Shown one piece after another: positions 15,192-23,955 of a stretch of 64,000 nt of DNA (positions within the stretch are counted from its first letter, which is position 1; every line of letters starts with the position of its first letter). Origin of the DNA: Sandaracinus amylolyticus. Lineage in GTDB: Bacteria; Myxococcota_A; Polyangia; Polyangiales; Sandaracinaceae. The notes under the pieces were generated by a model. That model made no database searches, was not told where the DNA came from, and saw only the letters and a list, made by a program, of their open reading frames with translations. Where the stretch lies: NCBI RefSeq assembly GCF_000737325.1, contig NZ_CP011125.1, forward strand, positions 9,114,001-9,178,000, given 5' to 3'. Both the position numbers and the translations under genes were made by a program.

Positions 15192-18122
15192 GTGGATCCC
15201 GGATCGCGTCCCGGCCTGCACCTGCGACTGCTCGGTGAGCTCGAGGCGAGCGCCTCGGGAGCGCGACTCGCGCTCCCGCCGTCGAAGAAGACTCGCGCGC
15301 TGCTCGCGTACCTCGCGCTCACCGGGCGCGCGCATCGACGCGAGCGGCTGAGCGATCTGCTCTGGGACGTGACCGACGATCGTCGCGCCGCGCTGCGGTG
15401 GAGCCTCACCAAGCTGCGCGACGTCGTCGACGTGGAGGGGCGCGAGCGGCTGCGCGCGGATCGCGAGCACGTCTCCCTCGACCTCTCCGACGTGCACGTC
15501 GACGTGCTCGAGGTGCGCGAGATGGTCGGCAGCGACGTCGAGTCCGCGCCGACGCCGGTGCTCGAGCGCGCGCTCGAGCGCTTCGGGGGCGAGCTGCTCG
15601 AGGGGCTCGATCTCGATGATTTCCCGGTGTTCCACGCGTGGTGCGTCGCCGAGCGCAGCGACGTGCGGCAGCTCCGCGCGCGCATCCTGACGACGCTGCT
15701 CGAGCGCGCGCGCGGGAACCCGCAGCGCGCCCTGCCCTACGCGCGCGATCTCGTGCAGCTCGATCCGAGCGACGCCGCGGCGCGCGCCCGGCTCCAGGAG
15801 CTGCTTCACGCGAGCGGCCGCTATCGCGAGGCCGAGGCGCAGTCGCGCACCGACCGGCGCCTCCTCGGCGCGCCCGCGCTCGAGGCGCTCGGTGACGCAC
15901 GCATCTCGTCGTCGCCGCGTGCGCCCGGCTCGCTCGCGCCGCTGGTCGGCCGGCGCGCCGAGCTCGCGTCGGTGCGCGCCGCGATCGAGGCGGGCGCGCC
16001 GCCCGTGCTCGTGCTCCTCGGCGAGCCCGGGATCGGCAAGTCGCGGCTCTGCGCGGAGATCGTGCGCGAGCTGCGCGACCGCGGCGCGCCGGTGCTCGAG
16101 GGGCGCGCGCTCGAGGTGCACCCGGGCTGGCCGTTCGGCGCGTGGATCGACGCGTTCCGCGCGCTCGACACGAGCGGCCTCGACCCCGTGCTCGCGACCA
16201 CGCTCGCGCCGCTGCTCACGCCCGCGGTCGCGCCCGACGAAGCCCCGGCGCAAGGGCGCGAGCGCCTCTTCCACGCAGCATCGGAAGCGCTCGCCTCGCG
16301 CGGCGTCTGGGTCGTCCTCGAGGACGCGCACTGGCTCGACGAGTCGTCGATCGCGCTCGCGCACCACGTCGTGCACGCGTGCGCCCAGCGCGGCGTCCGG
16401 CTGCTGCTCACCGCGCGCGAAGGAGAGCTCGCCGACAACCCGTTCGTGTCGCGCGTGCTGCGCGCGCTGCGCAAGGCGGACCTCGTCCACGAGATCCAGC
16501 TCGCGCCGCTGGGACGCGACGAGACCGCGCAGCTCGTGGGCTCCGATGCCGACGATCTCTACGAGCAGAGCGGCGGCAACCCGCTCTTCGCGCTCGAGCT
16601 CGCGCGCGCGCCGCGCACGTCGGGCACCGTGCCGCGCTCGATCACGCGCGTGGTGCGCGATCGGCTCGACGCGCTGTCCGCCGAGACCGGAGACGCGCTG
16701 CGCTGGGCCGCGGTGCTGGGCGCGAGCTTCGACCTCGTGATGCTCGAAGGCGCGCTCGCAGTGTCGGAGGACGCGCTCGTCGGCACCATCGAGGAGCTCG
16801 AGCGCCACGGCTGGGTGCTCGCGGTCACCTCGGACGTCGAGCGCGCGCCGGTGTACCGCTTCGCGCACGAGATCGTCCGGCGCGCGGTGTACGACGCGCT
16901 CTCCGAGCCGCGCCGCCGCCTCATGCACGGCAAGGTCGCGCGCCTCGTCGCGGCGCGCCCCGACGTCGATGGCTCGGCGGTGTCGACGATCGCGCACCAC
17001 GCCGCGCTCGCGGGCGACTTCGCGCTCGCGGCGCGCGCGTGTCGCGACGCCGGCGAGCGCTCGATGCGCCTCCACGCCGCCGCCGACGCGTTCGCGCTCG
17101 CGCGGCGAGGCCTCTCGTACGTCGACAAGCTCGCCGATCCCGAGCGCACCACGCGCGCGATCGATCTGCTCTACCTCGCGCTGCGCGCGCGCCGTCCCGA
17201 CGATCGTGGCGAGGCGATCGCGAAGCTCGCCGAGCTCACCGAGCGCGCGCTCGACCTCGGCGCGCACGATCACGCGCGGATCGGCTTCTATCTGCGTGCG
17301 TTCCTCGAGTGGGAGGACGGCGAGGCCGGCGACGTGCGCAGCCTCTCGGACGCGATCGAGCGCACCTCGCGCCTCGGCAGCGCGCGCGAGCGCGTGCTCG
17401 GCTTCGGCGACGCCGCGCACTGTCTCGTCTCGATCGAGCGCGACCTGCCCCGCGCCGAGGCGCTGATCCTCGAGGCCGAGGCGATCGCGGCGCGCGAGCA
17501 CGTCGAGTCGTTCGCGGTGTCGCTCACCCGCGCGATGCTGCGCGCGCACAAGGGCGACCTCGACGCCGCCGAGGAGCACCTCGAGCGCGCGCTCGAGATC
17601 GCGCGTCGCACCGGCGACCGGCTCCAGGAGTACGTCGCGCTGGAGCGCCAGATCGACGTCGACCTCCAGCGCGGCGCGCTCGATCGCGCGCGCGGGCGCG
17701 CGGAGCGCCTCATCGCGCTCGGAGAGCGCACCCGCGAGGGCAGCGAGCGCCCGCATGCACGCGCGCTGCGCGCGCTGATCGAGCACGCGACCGAGCGCGG
17801 GCACGAGGCCGCGCTCGACGAGGCGATCGCCGCGCTCATCGCCGCCGACTCGAAGCGGCGCTGCGCCTACGTCCTGGTGCGCGCCGCCGAGATCGAGCTC
17901 GATCGCGGAGAGCACGATACCGCGCGCCGCCACGCGCTCGACGCCCTCGACTTCGCGCGGCGCATCGACGCGCCGAGCGACATCGCGGGCGCGCTCGCGG
18001 CGCTCGCCCGCATCGGCGATCACGACGCGCTCGGGGCGCTGCGCGACGCGACGTCGCGTGTCATCTCCGAGCGTGCTCGCCGCGCGGCGGCGAAGGTGGG
18101 AGGCACCACGTGGAGCGCGTGA
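15192..18122 (+). CDS. BTAD/AAA-type transcriptional regulator with TPR tail
   Basis: 976 residues as annotated. The frame is open back to GTG 15123, but that would place a 16-bp hairpin inside the gene; GTG 15192 has ggagg at 15182-15186. Residues 5-100 form an OmpR/SARP-like winged helix (LHLRLLGELEAS...LALPPSKKTRALLAYLAL). A bacterial transcriptional activation (BTAD) TPR domain follows to about 230. An AAA/STAND ATPase comes next, with Walker A GEPGIGKSRL near 278 and Walker B VWVVLEDAHWLDE near 375, then a long TPR-like helical C-terminus. It probably senses a ligand or partner and activates nearby genes; OsmC just upstream and the DUF4242 gene overlapping its end are candidates. Confidence 0.88.
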   Translation: MDPGSRPGLHLRLLGELEASASGARLALPPSKKTRALLAYLALTGRAHRRERLSDLLWDVTDDRRAALRWSLTKLRDVVDVEGRERLRADREHVSLDLSDVHVDVLEVREMVGSDVESAPTPVLERALERFGGELLEGLDLDDFPVFHAWCVAERSDVRQLRARILTTLLERARGNPQRALPYARDLVQLDPSDAAARARLQELLHASGRYREAEAQSRTDRRLLGAPALEALGDARISSSPRAPGSLAPLVGRRAELASVRAAIEAGAPPVLVLLGEPGIGKSRLCAEIVRELRDRGAPVLEGRALEVHPGWPFGAWIDAFRALDTSGLDPVLATTLAPLLTPAVAPDEAPAQGRERLFHAASEALASRGVWVVLEDAHWLDESSIALAHHVVHACAQRGVRLLLTAREGELADNPFVSRVLRALRKADLVHEIQLAPLGRDETAQLVGSDADDLYEQSGGNPLFALELARAPRTSGTVPRSITRVVRDRLDALSAETGDALRWAAVLGASFDLVMLEGALAVSEDALVGTIEELERHGWVLAVTSDVERAPVYRFAHEIVRRAVYDALSEPRRRLMHGKVARLVAARPDVDGSAVSTIAHHAALAGDFALAARACRDAGERSMRLHAAADAFALARRGLSYVDKLADPERTTRAIDLLYLALRARRPDDRGEAIAKLAELTERALDLGAHDHARIGFYLRAFLEWEDGEAGDVRSLSDAIERTSRLGSARERVLGFGDAAHCLVSIERDLPRAEALILEAEAIAAREHVESFAVSLTRAMLRAHKGDLDAAEEHLERALEIARRTGDRLQEYVALERQIDVDLQRGALDRARGRAERLIALGERTREGSERPHARALRALIEHATERGHEAALDEAIAALIAADSKRRCAYVLVRAAEIELDRGEHDTARRHALDALDFARRIDAPSDIAGALAALARIGDHDALGALRDATSRVISERARRAAAKVGGTTWSA

Positions 18123-18358
18123 TCGTCGAGCGTGAATTCGACGTCCCGGTCGATCTGGGCGAGCTCGTCGAGAGAGCGAAGCGCAACGCGCTCTGTTACG
18201 AGCTGCGCCACGTGAAGCACGTGCGCACCGTCGTGTCGAACGACGGGCGCCGCATGATCTGCGAGTACGACGCGCCCGACGCGGAGTCGGTGCGCGAAGC
18301 GAACGATCTCGCCGGCGTGCCGTACGTGCGCGTGTGGACCGCGCGGCGCATCGAGTGA
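18110..18358 (+). CDS. DUF4242-like small protein
   Basis: 82 residues. GTG 18110 is preferred because gggagg lies at 18098-18103; GTG 18119 is possible. The pattern VIVEREFDVPVDLGELVERAK...ELRHVKHVRTVVSNDGRRMICEYDAPDAESVREANDLAGVPYVRVWTA fits DUF4242, a ferredoxin-like alpha/beta fold called a nickel-binding-like family in some databases. It overlaps the 3' end of the BTAD regulator by 13 nt, so it is translated from the same mRNA. The function is unknown. Confidence 0.75.
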   Translation: MERVIVEREFDVPVDLGELVERAKRNALCYELRHVKHVRTVVSNDGRRMICEYDAPDAESVREANDLAGVPYVRVWTARRIE

Positions 18359-18369
18359 GCGCCGCAGAC

Positions 18370-18419
18370 GATTCCACGCGCGCTCCCACGGGGACGACAA
18401 CGCCCGCGCGGCACATCGG
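18370..18419 (+). promoter_or_regulatory. Conserved upstream block of the diiron gene
   Basis: Gapless partner of 14449-14498. It ends 35 nt before ATG 18455. It suggests that the OsmC and diiron genes share a regulator or sigma factor. Confidence 0.5.
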
Positions 18420-18454
18420 AGCAGCCCGACGTCGTGCGGGCGGAAGGAGCCCCG

Positions 18455-19372
18455 ATGAGCACCGGTCCCGTCTTCACCTACCAGGACGCGCTCGACGCGT
18501 CGCAGCGCACCCGCTGGACCCTCGAGGACGTCCTCGACGAGCGCGTGCCCTTCGACCTGCGCCGTCCGTTCCTGCCCGAGCCCCTCGCGCGCACCGCGCG
18601 CCTCGGATCGCTCGCGCCGCGCGACCGGCTGCTGCTCAACCAGATCCGCGGGCACGCGTACCTGTGCATCTTCGGGCTGGTGGAGGAGTTCATCCTGCCC
18701 TTCGTGCTCGACCACGCGCGCTCGCAGCTCGCGGGCGACGACGTGCGCACCCGCGCGCTCCTGCACTTCGTCGAAGAAGAGGCGAAGCACATCCACCTGT
18801 TCAAGCGCTTCCGCGATCACTTCGCGCGCAGCTCGGGCCTCGACTGCGACGTGATCGGACCGCCCGCCGACGTCGCGCGCGAGGTGCTCTCGCACGGCCC
18901 GCTCGCGGTCGCGATCACGATCCTGCACATCGAGTGGATGACCCAGCGCCACTACGCCGAGTCGATCCACGGCGACGACGCGCTCGAGCCGCAGTTCGCG
19001 CGCCTGCTCAAGTGCCACTGGATCGAGGAGGCGCAGCACGCGCAGCTCGACACGCTGATCACGCGCGAGCTCGCCGCGGAGCTCGACGCGCGCGACGTCG
19101 GCGCGAGCATCGACGAGTACCTCGAGATCGGCGGCGCGCTCGACGGGCTCCTCGCGAAGCAGGTCGAGCTCGATCTCGACGCGCTCGAGCGCGCGCGCGG
19201 CGCGCGGCTCGCCCCCGATCAGCGCGAAGAGGTGCGCATCGTGCAGCGCGCGGCGAACCGCTGGACCTATCTCGGCTCGGGCATGTCGCACCCGGTGTTC
19301 CTGTCGATCCTGCGCGGTCTGCACCCCGAGGGCGCGGAGCGCGTGCGCCGCGCTGCCCCGGCGCTCTCGTGA
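18455..19372 (+). CDS. Ferritin-like diiron protein (AurF-like oxygenase family)
   Basis: 305 residues from ATG 18455, preceded by ggaaggag. The helical protein carries a diiron ligand set: an early Glu in GLVEEFILPFV near 78, EEEAKHIHLF near 110, a HIEW helix near 158, and HWIEEAQHAQLD near 190. This E...ExxxH...E...ExxH layout fits the p-aminobenzoate N-oxygenase (AurF)-like diiron oxygenase family, which hydroxylates aromatic amines or related substrates. No other biosynthetic genes lie next to it. The upstream block shared with OsmC hints at an oxidative-stress role instead. The substrate is unknown. It is convergent with the P460-like gene and the two abut. Confidence 0.8.
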   Translation: MSTGPVFTYQDALDASQRTRWTLEDVLDERVPFDLRRPFLPEPLARTARLGSLAPRDRLLLNQIRGHAYLCIFGLVEEFILPFVLDHARSQLAGDDVRTRALLHFVEEEAKHIHLFKRFRDHFARSSGLDCDVIGPPADVAREVLSHGPLAVAITILHIEWMTQRHYAESIHGDDALEPQFARLLKCHWIEEAQHAQLDTLITRELAAELDARDVGASIDEYLEIGGALDGLLAKQVELDLDALERARGARLAPDQREEVRIVQRAANRWTYLGSGMSHPVFLSILRGLHPEGAERVRRAAPALS

Positions 19373-19978
19373 TCAGCGCAGCGAGAGCGCCGGCGTGATC
19401 GCGCCGTCGCTCTGCCACGCGGCCGCGTGGCAGTCGTTGCACACGAGCGCGACCGGCTCTGTGCCCGCGTCGCGATGCATCGCCGCGTAGCCGTGACCGC
19501 TCGGAGGGCCGGGGCCGCGCCACACGATCACCGGCGCGTCCTCCTCGCCCTCGGGGAAGCGCAGCTCGAAGAACTCCCAGCCGATCGTGCCCGCGCGGTT
19601 GTAGGGCACGCCGCGCTTCACCATCGCGTGGATCGTCCACGCGCTCGGCGGGCCGACCTCGATCGACTTCACGAGGATCGTCCCCACCGGCCAGCGCGAC
19701 GCGCCCTCGGGCGCGCGCCCGCTCGCGTAGACGTAGGTCGGGCCCTCGGGCGCGCCGATCGGCACCATCGCGCCCTCGACGGCGATCCGCTCCCAGCGTC
19801 GGAAGCCCGCGAAATCACGCGCGAACGCGACGAACGGCCCGGAGCCGGCGTCGACCCCGGCGTCGCTCGGCGCGCTCGCGACCGCGGGCATCTCGACCGT
19901 GCTCGCGACGCTCACCAGCGCGCCGGTGAGCGCGGCGGCGACGAGCACGACGACGAGCGATGCGAAGGCGGAGCGCAT
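19373..19978 (-). CDS. Cytochrome P460-like secreted heme protein
   Basis: 201 residues with an N-terminal signal or anchor segment. The body (FRRWERIAVEG...GTILVKSIEVG...NRAGTIGWEFFELRF) follows the cytochrome P460/c'-beta pattern, and a single c-type heme site, CNDCH, lies near residue 182. P460-type proteins handle hydroxylamine or NO in other bacteria; here that role is only inferred from the family. It is the last gene of the reverse-strand redox cluster, 6 nt after the imelysin-like gene. Confidence 0.8.
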   Translation of the reverse strand: MRSAFASLVVVLVAAALTGALVSVASTVEMPAVASAPSDAGVDAGSGPFVAFARDFAGFRRWERIAVEGAMVPIGAPEGPTYVYASGRAPEGASRWPVGTILVKSIEVGPPSAWTIHAMVKRGVPYNRAGTIGWEFFELRFPEGEEDAPVIVWRGPGPPSGHGYAAMHRDAGTEPVALVCNDCHAAAWQSDGAITPALSLR

Positions 19979-19984
19979 GATCGT

Positions 19985-20992
19985 TCACCGCGCGATCGGC
20001 GCGATCCCCATCGCCTCCCCGGCGCGTCGCAGCCGCGCGGCGAGCGAGCCCTCGGCGCGCGGATCGCTCGCGCGCGAGAGCATCACGAAGAGCCGCCCGT
20101 AGGGCGTGTCGTCGCGCGGCGCGTCGGGATCGAATCCGTCGGGCACGGGCGGCAGCGCGTCCTCACCGCTCTCCGCGTACACGCGCTCGAGCGCGCGGAG
20201 CTCGCGGTCGATCGCGGCACGCTCGTCCGCTGCGATCGGCATCGCCGCGAACGCGTCGAGCACCGCGCGCCCGCCCTCGAGGTTCGCGCGCATGTCCGCG
20301 AGCGTGTGCTGCGCGTAGCGCGACTCGTCCTCGCCCGTCGTGCCGAGCCGCACCTTCTCGGCCTGCTCCTCGATCGAGCCGACGATGCCGCGCCACGCGG
20401 TGGCGGGATCGAGCGCGAGCGGCCCGAGCGCGCGCTCCATCGCGCGCACGTCGCGGCTCAGCCGCGCGCAGAGCGCGCCCTGGAACGCGCGCGCCTCGGC
20501 CTCGCTCGCCGGCGTCCGCGGCGGCGTGTAGCTCGCCAGCGCGCGCTCGAAGCGCTCGGTGGGCGCGGGGATCGCGTCGGACCAGAGGATGCGCTCGATC
20601 GCGTGCATCCCGACGAACCCGTTCGCATCGAAGGGCGTGTCGTCACGCCGCAGCTCGACCTCGTGCTCGTAGCGCCCGTCGACCGCCGCGTCGGTGTCGG
20701 GGAAGAGGATCGCGATCGCGCCCTCGACGTGCTCGTACGCCCGACGTGCGCGGCGCCACTCCGCGCGCATGCGCTCGACCGCCTCGCGATCGCTCGCGAT
20801 CGACCAGCCATCGGCATCGGGCGCGGGCGCAGCGGCACAGAGCGCATCACACGCGCGCGCGAGCTCCGCGACCTCGGCGTCGACGTACGACTTCACCGCG
20901 CGCGTCGCCTGCTCGTCGGGCGCGACGATCGGCGCTTCGTCGCGCGCCCCGCACGCGACGAGCACGAGGCCGAGCCACGCGCCGCGCATCAC
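19985..20992 (-). CDS. Imelysin-family (M75) lipoprotein
   Basis: 335 residues. The lipobox-like LVACG near 12-15 marks a lipoprotein. The GMHAIERILW motif near 123-132 is the imelysin GxHxxE signature, and the all-helical body matches the EfeO/IrpA fold. Imelysins are surface or periplasmic iron-regulated proteins that likely bind metal. GTG 20992 overlaps the LolA-like stop by 4 nt; ATG 20989 is the alternative start. Imelysin next to a CxxCH di-heme oxidoreductase is a known iron-limitation arrangement in Gram-negative bacteria, which supports a metal-uptake role. Confidence 0.85.
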   Translation of the reverse strand: MMRGAWLGLVLVACGARDEAPIVAPDEQATRAVKSYVDAEVAELARACDALCAAAPAPDADGWSIASDREAVERMRAEWRRARRAYEHVEGAIAILFPDTDAAVDGRYEHEVELRRDDTPFDANGFVGMHAIERILWSDAIPAPTERFERALASYTPPRTPASEAEARAFQGALCARLSRDVRAMERALGPLALDPATAWRGIVGSIEEQAEKVRLGTTGEDESRYAQHTLADMRANLEGGRAVLDAFAAMPIAADERAAIDRELRALERVYAESGEDALPPVPDGFDPDAPRDDTPYGRLFVMLSRASDPRAEGSLAARLRRAGEAMGIAPIAR

Positions 20993-21636
20993 AGCTCGCG
21001 CGCGCCCGCGGGCGGCGTGAAGCTGAACGTGCTCGGATCGATCGGCGCGTCGAACGCGAGCTCGTCGAGCGCGAACGTGTTCCAGTTCCCCTCGTGATCG
21101 AGCAGCCCGACGCGCCGCACCGCGCCGCGCGCGTCGACGTGGAGCCGCACGCAGCGATGGTGGGGATCGCGCTGCACCGGCACGAGCTCGAGCGCGTCGG
21201 TGTCGGCCGGCGCGCCCGCCGATCGATCGGCGACCGACGCGCGGTACGCATCGAGCGAGATCGCGCCGCTGAGGATCCCGAGCGCCGCGATCAGCGCGCT
21301 CGACGTGCCGCGCGAGAACTGCCCCGGACCGCCGTCGAACGGCTCGTACATCAGCCAGCGCGCGCCCTCGGCGACGAAGATCTTCCCGTTCGGCGGGTCG
21401 TAGTCGAAGCGCACGCGACCGGGGCGCTCGATCGCGATGCGCCCGCGCGACGTGCTCGTCCGCCCATACGCGCGCGACCAGAAGAACTGGCTGAAGCGCG
21501 CGCGGATCGTGCGGGTGCGCCCGTGGAACGCATCGACACGCGCCACGAGCTCGGCCGCGGTCGGACGTGCCTGCGCGAGCGCGATCCCGGGTGCGCCGAG
21601 GAGGAGAAGAGCGCCGACGAGCTCCCGCCGCTTCAT
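20989..21636 (-). CDS. LolA-like outer-membrane lipoprotein carrier protein
   Basis: 215 residues from ATG 21636; an upstream in-frame start at 21654 adds six residues. A signal peptide (KRRELVGALLLLGAPGIALAQA) precedes a LolA-type beta-barrel half: ARFSQFFWSRAYGRTSTSRGRIAIERPGRVRFDYDPPNGKIFVAEGARWLMYEP, then a C-terminal strand region ending FSFTPPAGAREL. LolA-family proteins carry lipoproteins or lipids across the periplasm. A specialised copy inside a cluster with two secreted heme proteins and an imelysin lipoprotein suggests it serves their delivery or handles a related hydrophobic ligand. It overlaps the next gene by 4 nt. Confidence 0.83.
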   Translation of the reverse strand: MKRRELVGALLLLGAPGIALAQARPTAAELVARVDAFHGRTRTIRARFSQFFWSRAYGRTSTSRGRIAIERPGRVRFDYDPPNGKIFVAEGARWLMYEPFDGGPGQFSRGTSSALIAALGILSGAISLDAYRASVADRSAGAPADTDALELVPVQRDPHHRCVRLHVDARGAVRRVGLLDHEGNWNTFALDELAFDAPIDPSTFSFTPPAGAREL

Positions 21637-21658
21637 CGCGCCCGACCGTATCACGGCA

Positions 21659-22786
21659 TCACAGCGCCTCGACGAACGTGATCAGCGCGCGCTGCTCGTC
21701 CTCGCCCAGCGCGCGCCACCTCGCGACCACCTCGTTCGCCTCCGAGCCCTCCGACGCGTGCGCGTCGATCGCCTCGCGCACCGTGCGCGCCCGTCCGTCG
21801 TGCATCAGCCCGCGCAGGTGACGCACCCCGACGAGCGGCGCCGTCCGCCACTCGCGCCCGCTCGCCGCGCCCTCCTCGATGCCGTCCGCGAGCCCGTCGC
21901 CCATGTCGTGCAGCAGCAGATCGCTGTAGATCGCCGCGTCCACGTCACGGAGCGCGCGCACCGGATGATCGTCCCGGGTGCGCATGCTCGGCAGGTGGCA
22001 CGTCGCGCAGCCGATCTCCTCGAACACCGTCCCGTCGCGCGCTTCTCTCCGCGGCATCGCGAGCAGCCGCACGTAGTCCGCGAGCAGCGCGATCTCCTCG
22101 TCGCTCACGTCGACGCCCGGCTTCGCATCGTCGCGAATCCCCTCGGGCCCCGGCAGCTCCTCGGGGCGCACCGGTGAGGTCAGCCCCATGTCGCCCAGCA
22201 GCGCGTCCGCGACGAACTCGTCGAGCGTCGCGGTCCGCGCCTTGTGCCCGAAGCGCCCGATCCGCCCGTCGCGCAGCCGCGCCACCCGCCCGCCCGTCCC
22301 GCGCCGCGCGTTCGCCTCGATCGCCGCGTCGGGGATCGCCTCGATCAGCCCGCGCGCGAACACCGCCGGCGCCAGCCGCACCGCCTCGCCGATCGCCGGA
22401 TGCGCCGGCGCCATCACCGGCACCGAAGCGCCCGCCGTCATCCGCGGCCGCACCACGTCGCCCCACGGCAGCGCCGGCGCGTCCGCGCCGCGCCGCACGA
22501 TCCGCCGCACCGCGCCCGGCCCGCGCGCGTCGTCCTCGTGGCAGCTCGTGCACGCGCGATGGATGTAGAGCGGCCCGAGCCCCTGGGCCTCGCGGAACGG
22601 CAGCTCGAAGCGTGCATCGCCGTCCTCGAAGCGCACCAGCTCCTCCTCGCTCAGCCCCGCGAGCGGCGCGTCGCTCGGGTCCTCCACCACCCGCTCGATC
22701 GGCGCGGCCGCGATCTCCGGCAGCGCGGGCGGCTCGTCCCCGCACGCCGCCGCCAGCGCGATCCCCACCGCCGCCCACGCCCTCAC
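21659..22786 (-). CDS. Di-heme c-type oxidoreductase lipoprotein (DUF1111 type)
   Basis: 375 residues from GTG 22786, which gives a short lipoprotein signal ([10 protein letters not shown]); GTG 22822 is the longer option. Two heme-c sites are visible: CTSCH near residue 77 and CATCH near 260. The body fits the di-heme oxidoreductase (DUF1111, 'thiol oxidoreductase') family, related to MauG/cytochrome c peroxidase. It is the first gene of a four-gene reverse operon with LolA-like, imelysin and P460-like proteins. It is divergent from bioB, with 60 bp between starts, so their promoters overlap. An electron-transfer or metal-reduction role is inferred from family and context. Confidence 0.85.
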   Translation of the reverse strand: MRAWAAVGIALAAACGDEPPALPEIAAAPIERVVEDPSDAPLAGLSEEELVRFEDGDARFELPFREAQGLGPLYIHRACTSCHEDDARGPGAVRRIVRRGADAPALPWGDVVRPRMTAGASVPVMAPAHPAIGEAVRLAPAVFARGLIEAIPDAAIEANARRGTGGRVARLRDGRIGRFGHKARTATLDEFVADALLGDMGLTSPVRPEELPGPEGIRDDAKPGVDVSDEEIALLADYVRLLAMPRREARDGTVFEEIGCATCHLPSMRTRDDHPVRALRDVDAAIYSDLLLHDMGDGLADGIEEGAASGREWRTAPLVGVRHLRGLMHDGRARTVREAIDAHASEGSEANEVVARWRALGEDEQRALITFVEAL

Positions 22787-22846
22787 GGCGCCAGGATAAC
22801 CGTGTGCTTGCCTGGGGTGCACCGCGCGCGGTACGCCTGCGCACCC

Positions 22847-23908
22847 ATGCAGTCACCCGAGATCCGTCACGACTGGACCCTCGACGAGGTCCTCGCGATC
22901 CACGAGCTCCCGCTCACCGATCTCCTGCTCCGCGCGCAGATGGTGCATCGCCGCTTCCATCCGCCGGACTCGGTCCAGCTCTGCACGCTGCTCAGCGTGA
23001 AGACCGGCGGCTGCCCCGAGGACTGCGGCTACTGCCCGCAGTCGAGCAAACACGACACGAGCGTCGAGCCCGAGCGCCTGCTCAGCGTCGACGAGGTGCT
23101 CTCGTCGGCGCGCCGCGCGCGCGAGTCCGGCTCGACGCGCTTCTGCATGGGCGCGGCGTGGCGCGAGGTGAAGGACGGCCCGGCGTTCGATCGCGTCGTC
23201 GACATGGTCAAGGGCGTGCGCGAGCTCGGCCTCGAGGCGTGCGCGACGCTCGGCATGCTCACCGAAGATCAGGCGAAGAAGCTCGCGGCCGCGGGCCTCA
23301 CTGCCTACAACCACAACCTCGACACCTCGCGCGAGCACTACGGCGAGATCATCTCGACGCGCACCTACGACGATCGCCTGAAGACGATCTCGAACGTCGC
23401 GAAGGCGGGCATCTCGCTGTGCTGCGGCGGCATCCTCGGCATGGGCGAGTCCACGCGCGATCGCTGCGAGATGCTGCGCACGCTCGCGGCGCTCGATCCC
23501 CAGCCGGGCAGCGTGCCGATCAACGCGCTGGTCGCGGTCGAGGGCACGCCGCTCGAAGATCAGCCGAAGGTCGATCCCATCGACATGGTCCGCGCGATCG
23601 CGACCGCGCGCATCGTGATGCCGCGCGCGATGGTGCGCCTCAGCGCGGGCCGCGCCGACCTCTCGCGCGAGGCGCAGATCCTCTGCTTCATGGCGGGCGC
23701 GAACTCGATCTTCTACGGCGACAAGCTGCTCACGACGGGCAACCCCGACGTCGCCGCCGACCGCGCGCTGCTGCACGACGCGGGCATGAAGCCGATGCTC
23801 CCCTACGCGTCGCCCGACCCGACGGTCCAGAGCACGCGCGAGCGCGGCCCGCAGCCCAAGCCGGGCACGATCGCGCTCTCGGCGCGCATCCCCGCCGACG
23901 CCGAGTGA
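22847..23908 (+). CDS. bioB: Biotin synthase
   Basis: 353-residue radical SAM enzyme that inserts sulfur into dethiobiotin to make biotin. The SAM-cluster motif [14 protein letters not shown] (cysteines near 57-64) is exact for BioB. YNHNLDTS near 150 and [22 protein letters not shown] and [18 protein letters not shown] further on are also family hallmarks; the [2Fe-2S] cysteines are in the CMGAA and CCGGI segments plus the RLSAGR Arg. No other bio genes are adjacent. A long hairpin terminator follows at 23917-23950. Confidence 0.97.
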   Translation: MQSPEIRHDWTLDEVLAIHELPLTDLLLRAQMVHRRFHPPDSVQLCTLLSVKTGGCPEDCGYCPQSSKHDTSVEPERLLSVDEVLSSARRARESGSTRFCMGAAWREVKDGPAFDRVVDMVKGVRELGLEACATLGMLTEDQAKKLAAAGLTAYNHNLDTSREHYGEIISTRTYDDRLKTISNVAKAGISLCCGGILGMGESTRDRCEMLRTLAALDPQPGSVPINALVAVEGTPLEDQPKVDPIDMVRAIATARIVMPRAMVRLSAGRADLSREAQILCFMAGANSIFYGDKLLTTGNPDVAADRALLHDAGMKPMLPYASPDPTVQSTRERGPQPKPGTIALSARIPADAE

Positions 23909-23916
23909 GCACGGCG

Positions 23917-23950
23917 ACCGGAGCTGCGCGACAGCGCGCGCAGCTCCGGT
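23917..23950. terminator. Bidirectional hairpin between bioB and the 23956 gene
   Basis: A 14-bp perfect stem (23917-23930 with 23937-23950, loop acagcg) sits in the 47-bp gap between two convergent genes. It has no T-run but can fold on both transcripts. Confidence 0.75.
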
Positions 23951-23955
23951 CCTCG

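Noticed and set aside
14130-18416. 1428-codon reverse-strand ORF opposite OsmC and the BTAD regulator
   Set aside because: An antisense shadow of GC-rich coding; composition is Arg/Ala-only and the forward strand encodes recognisable domains.
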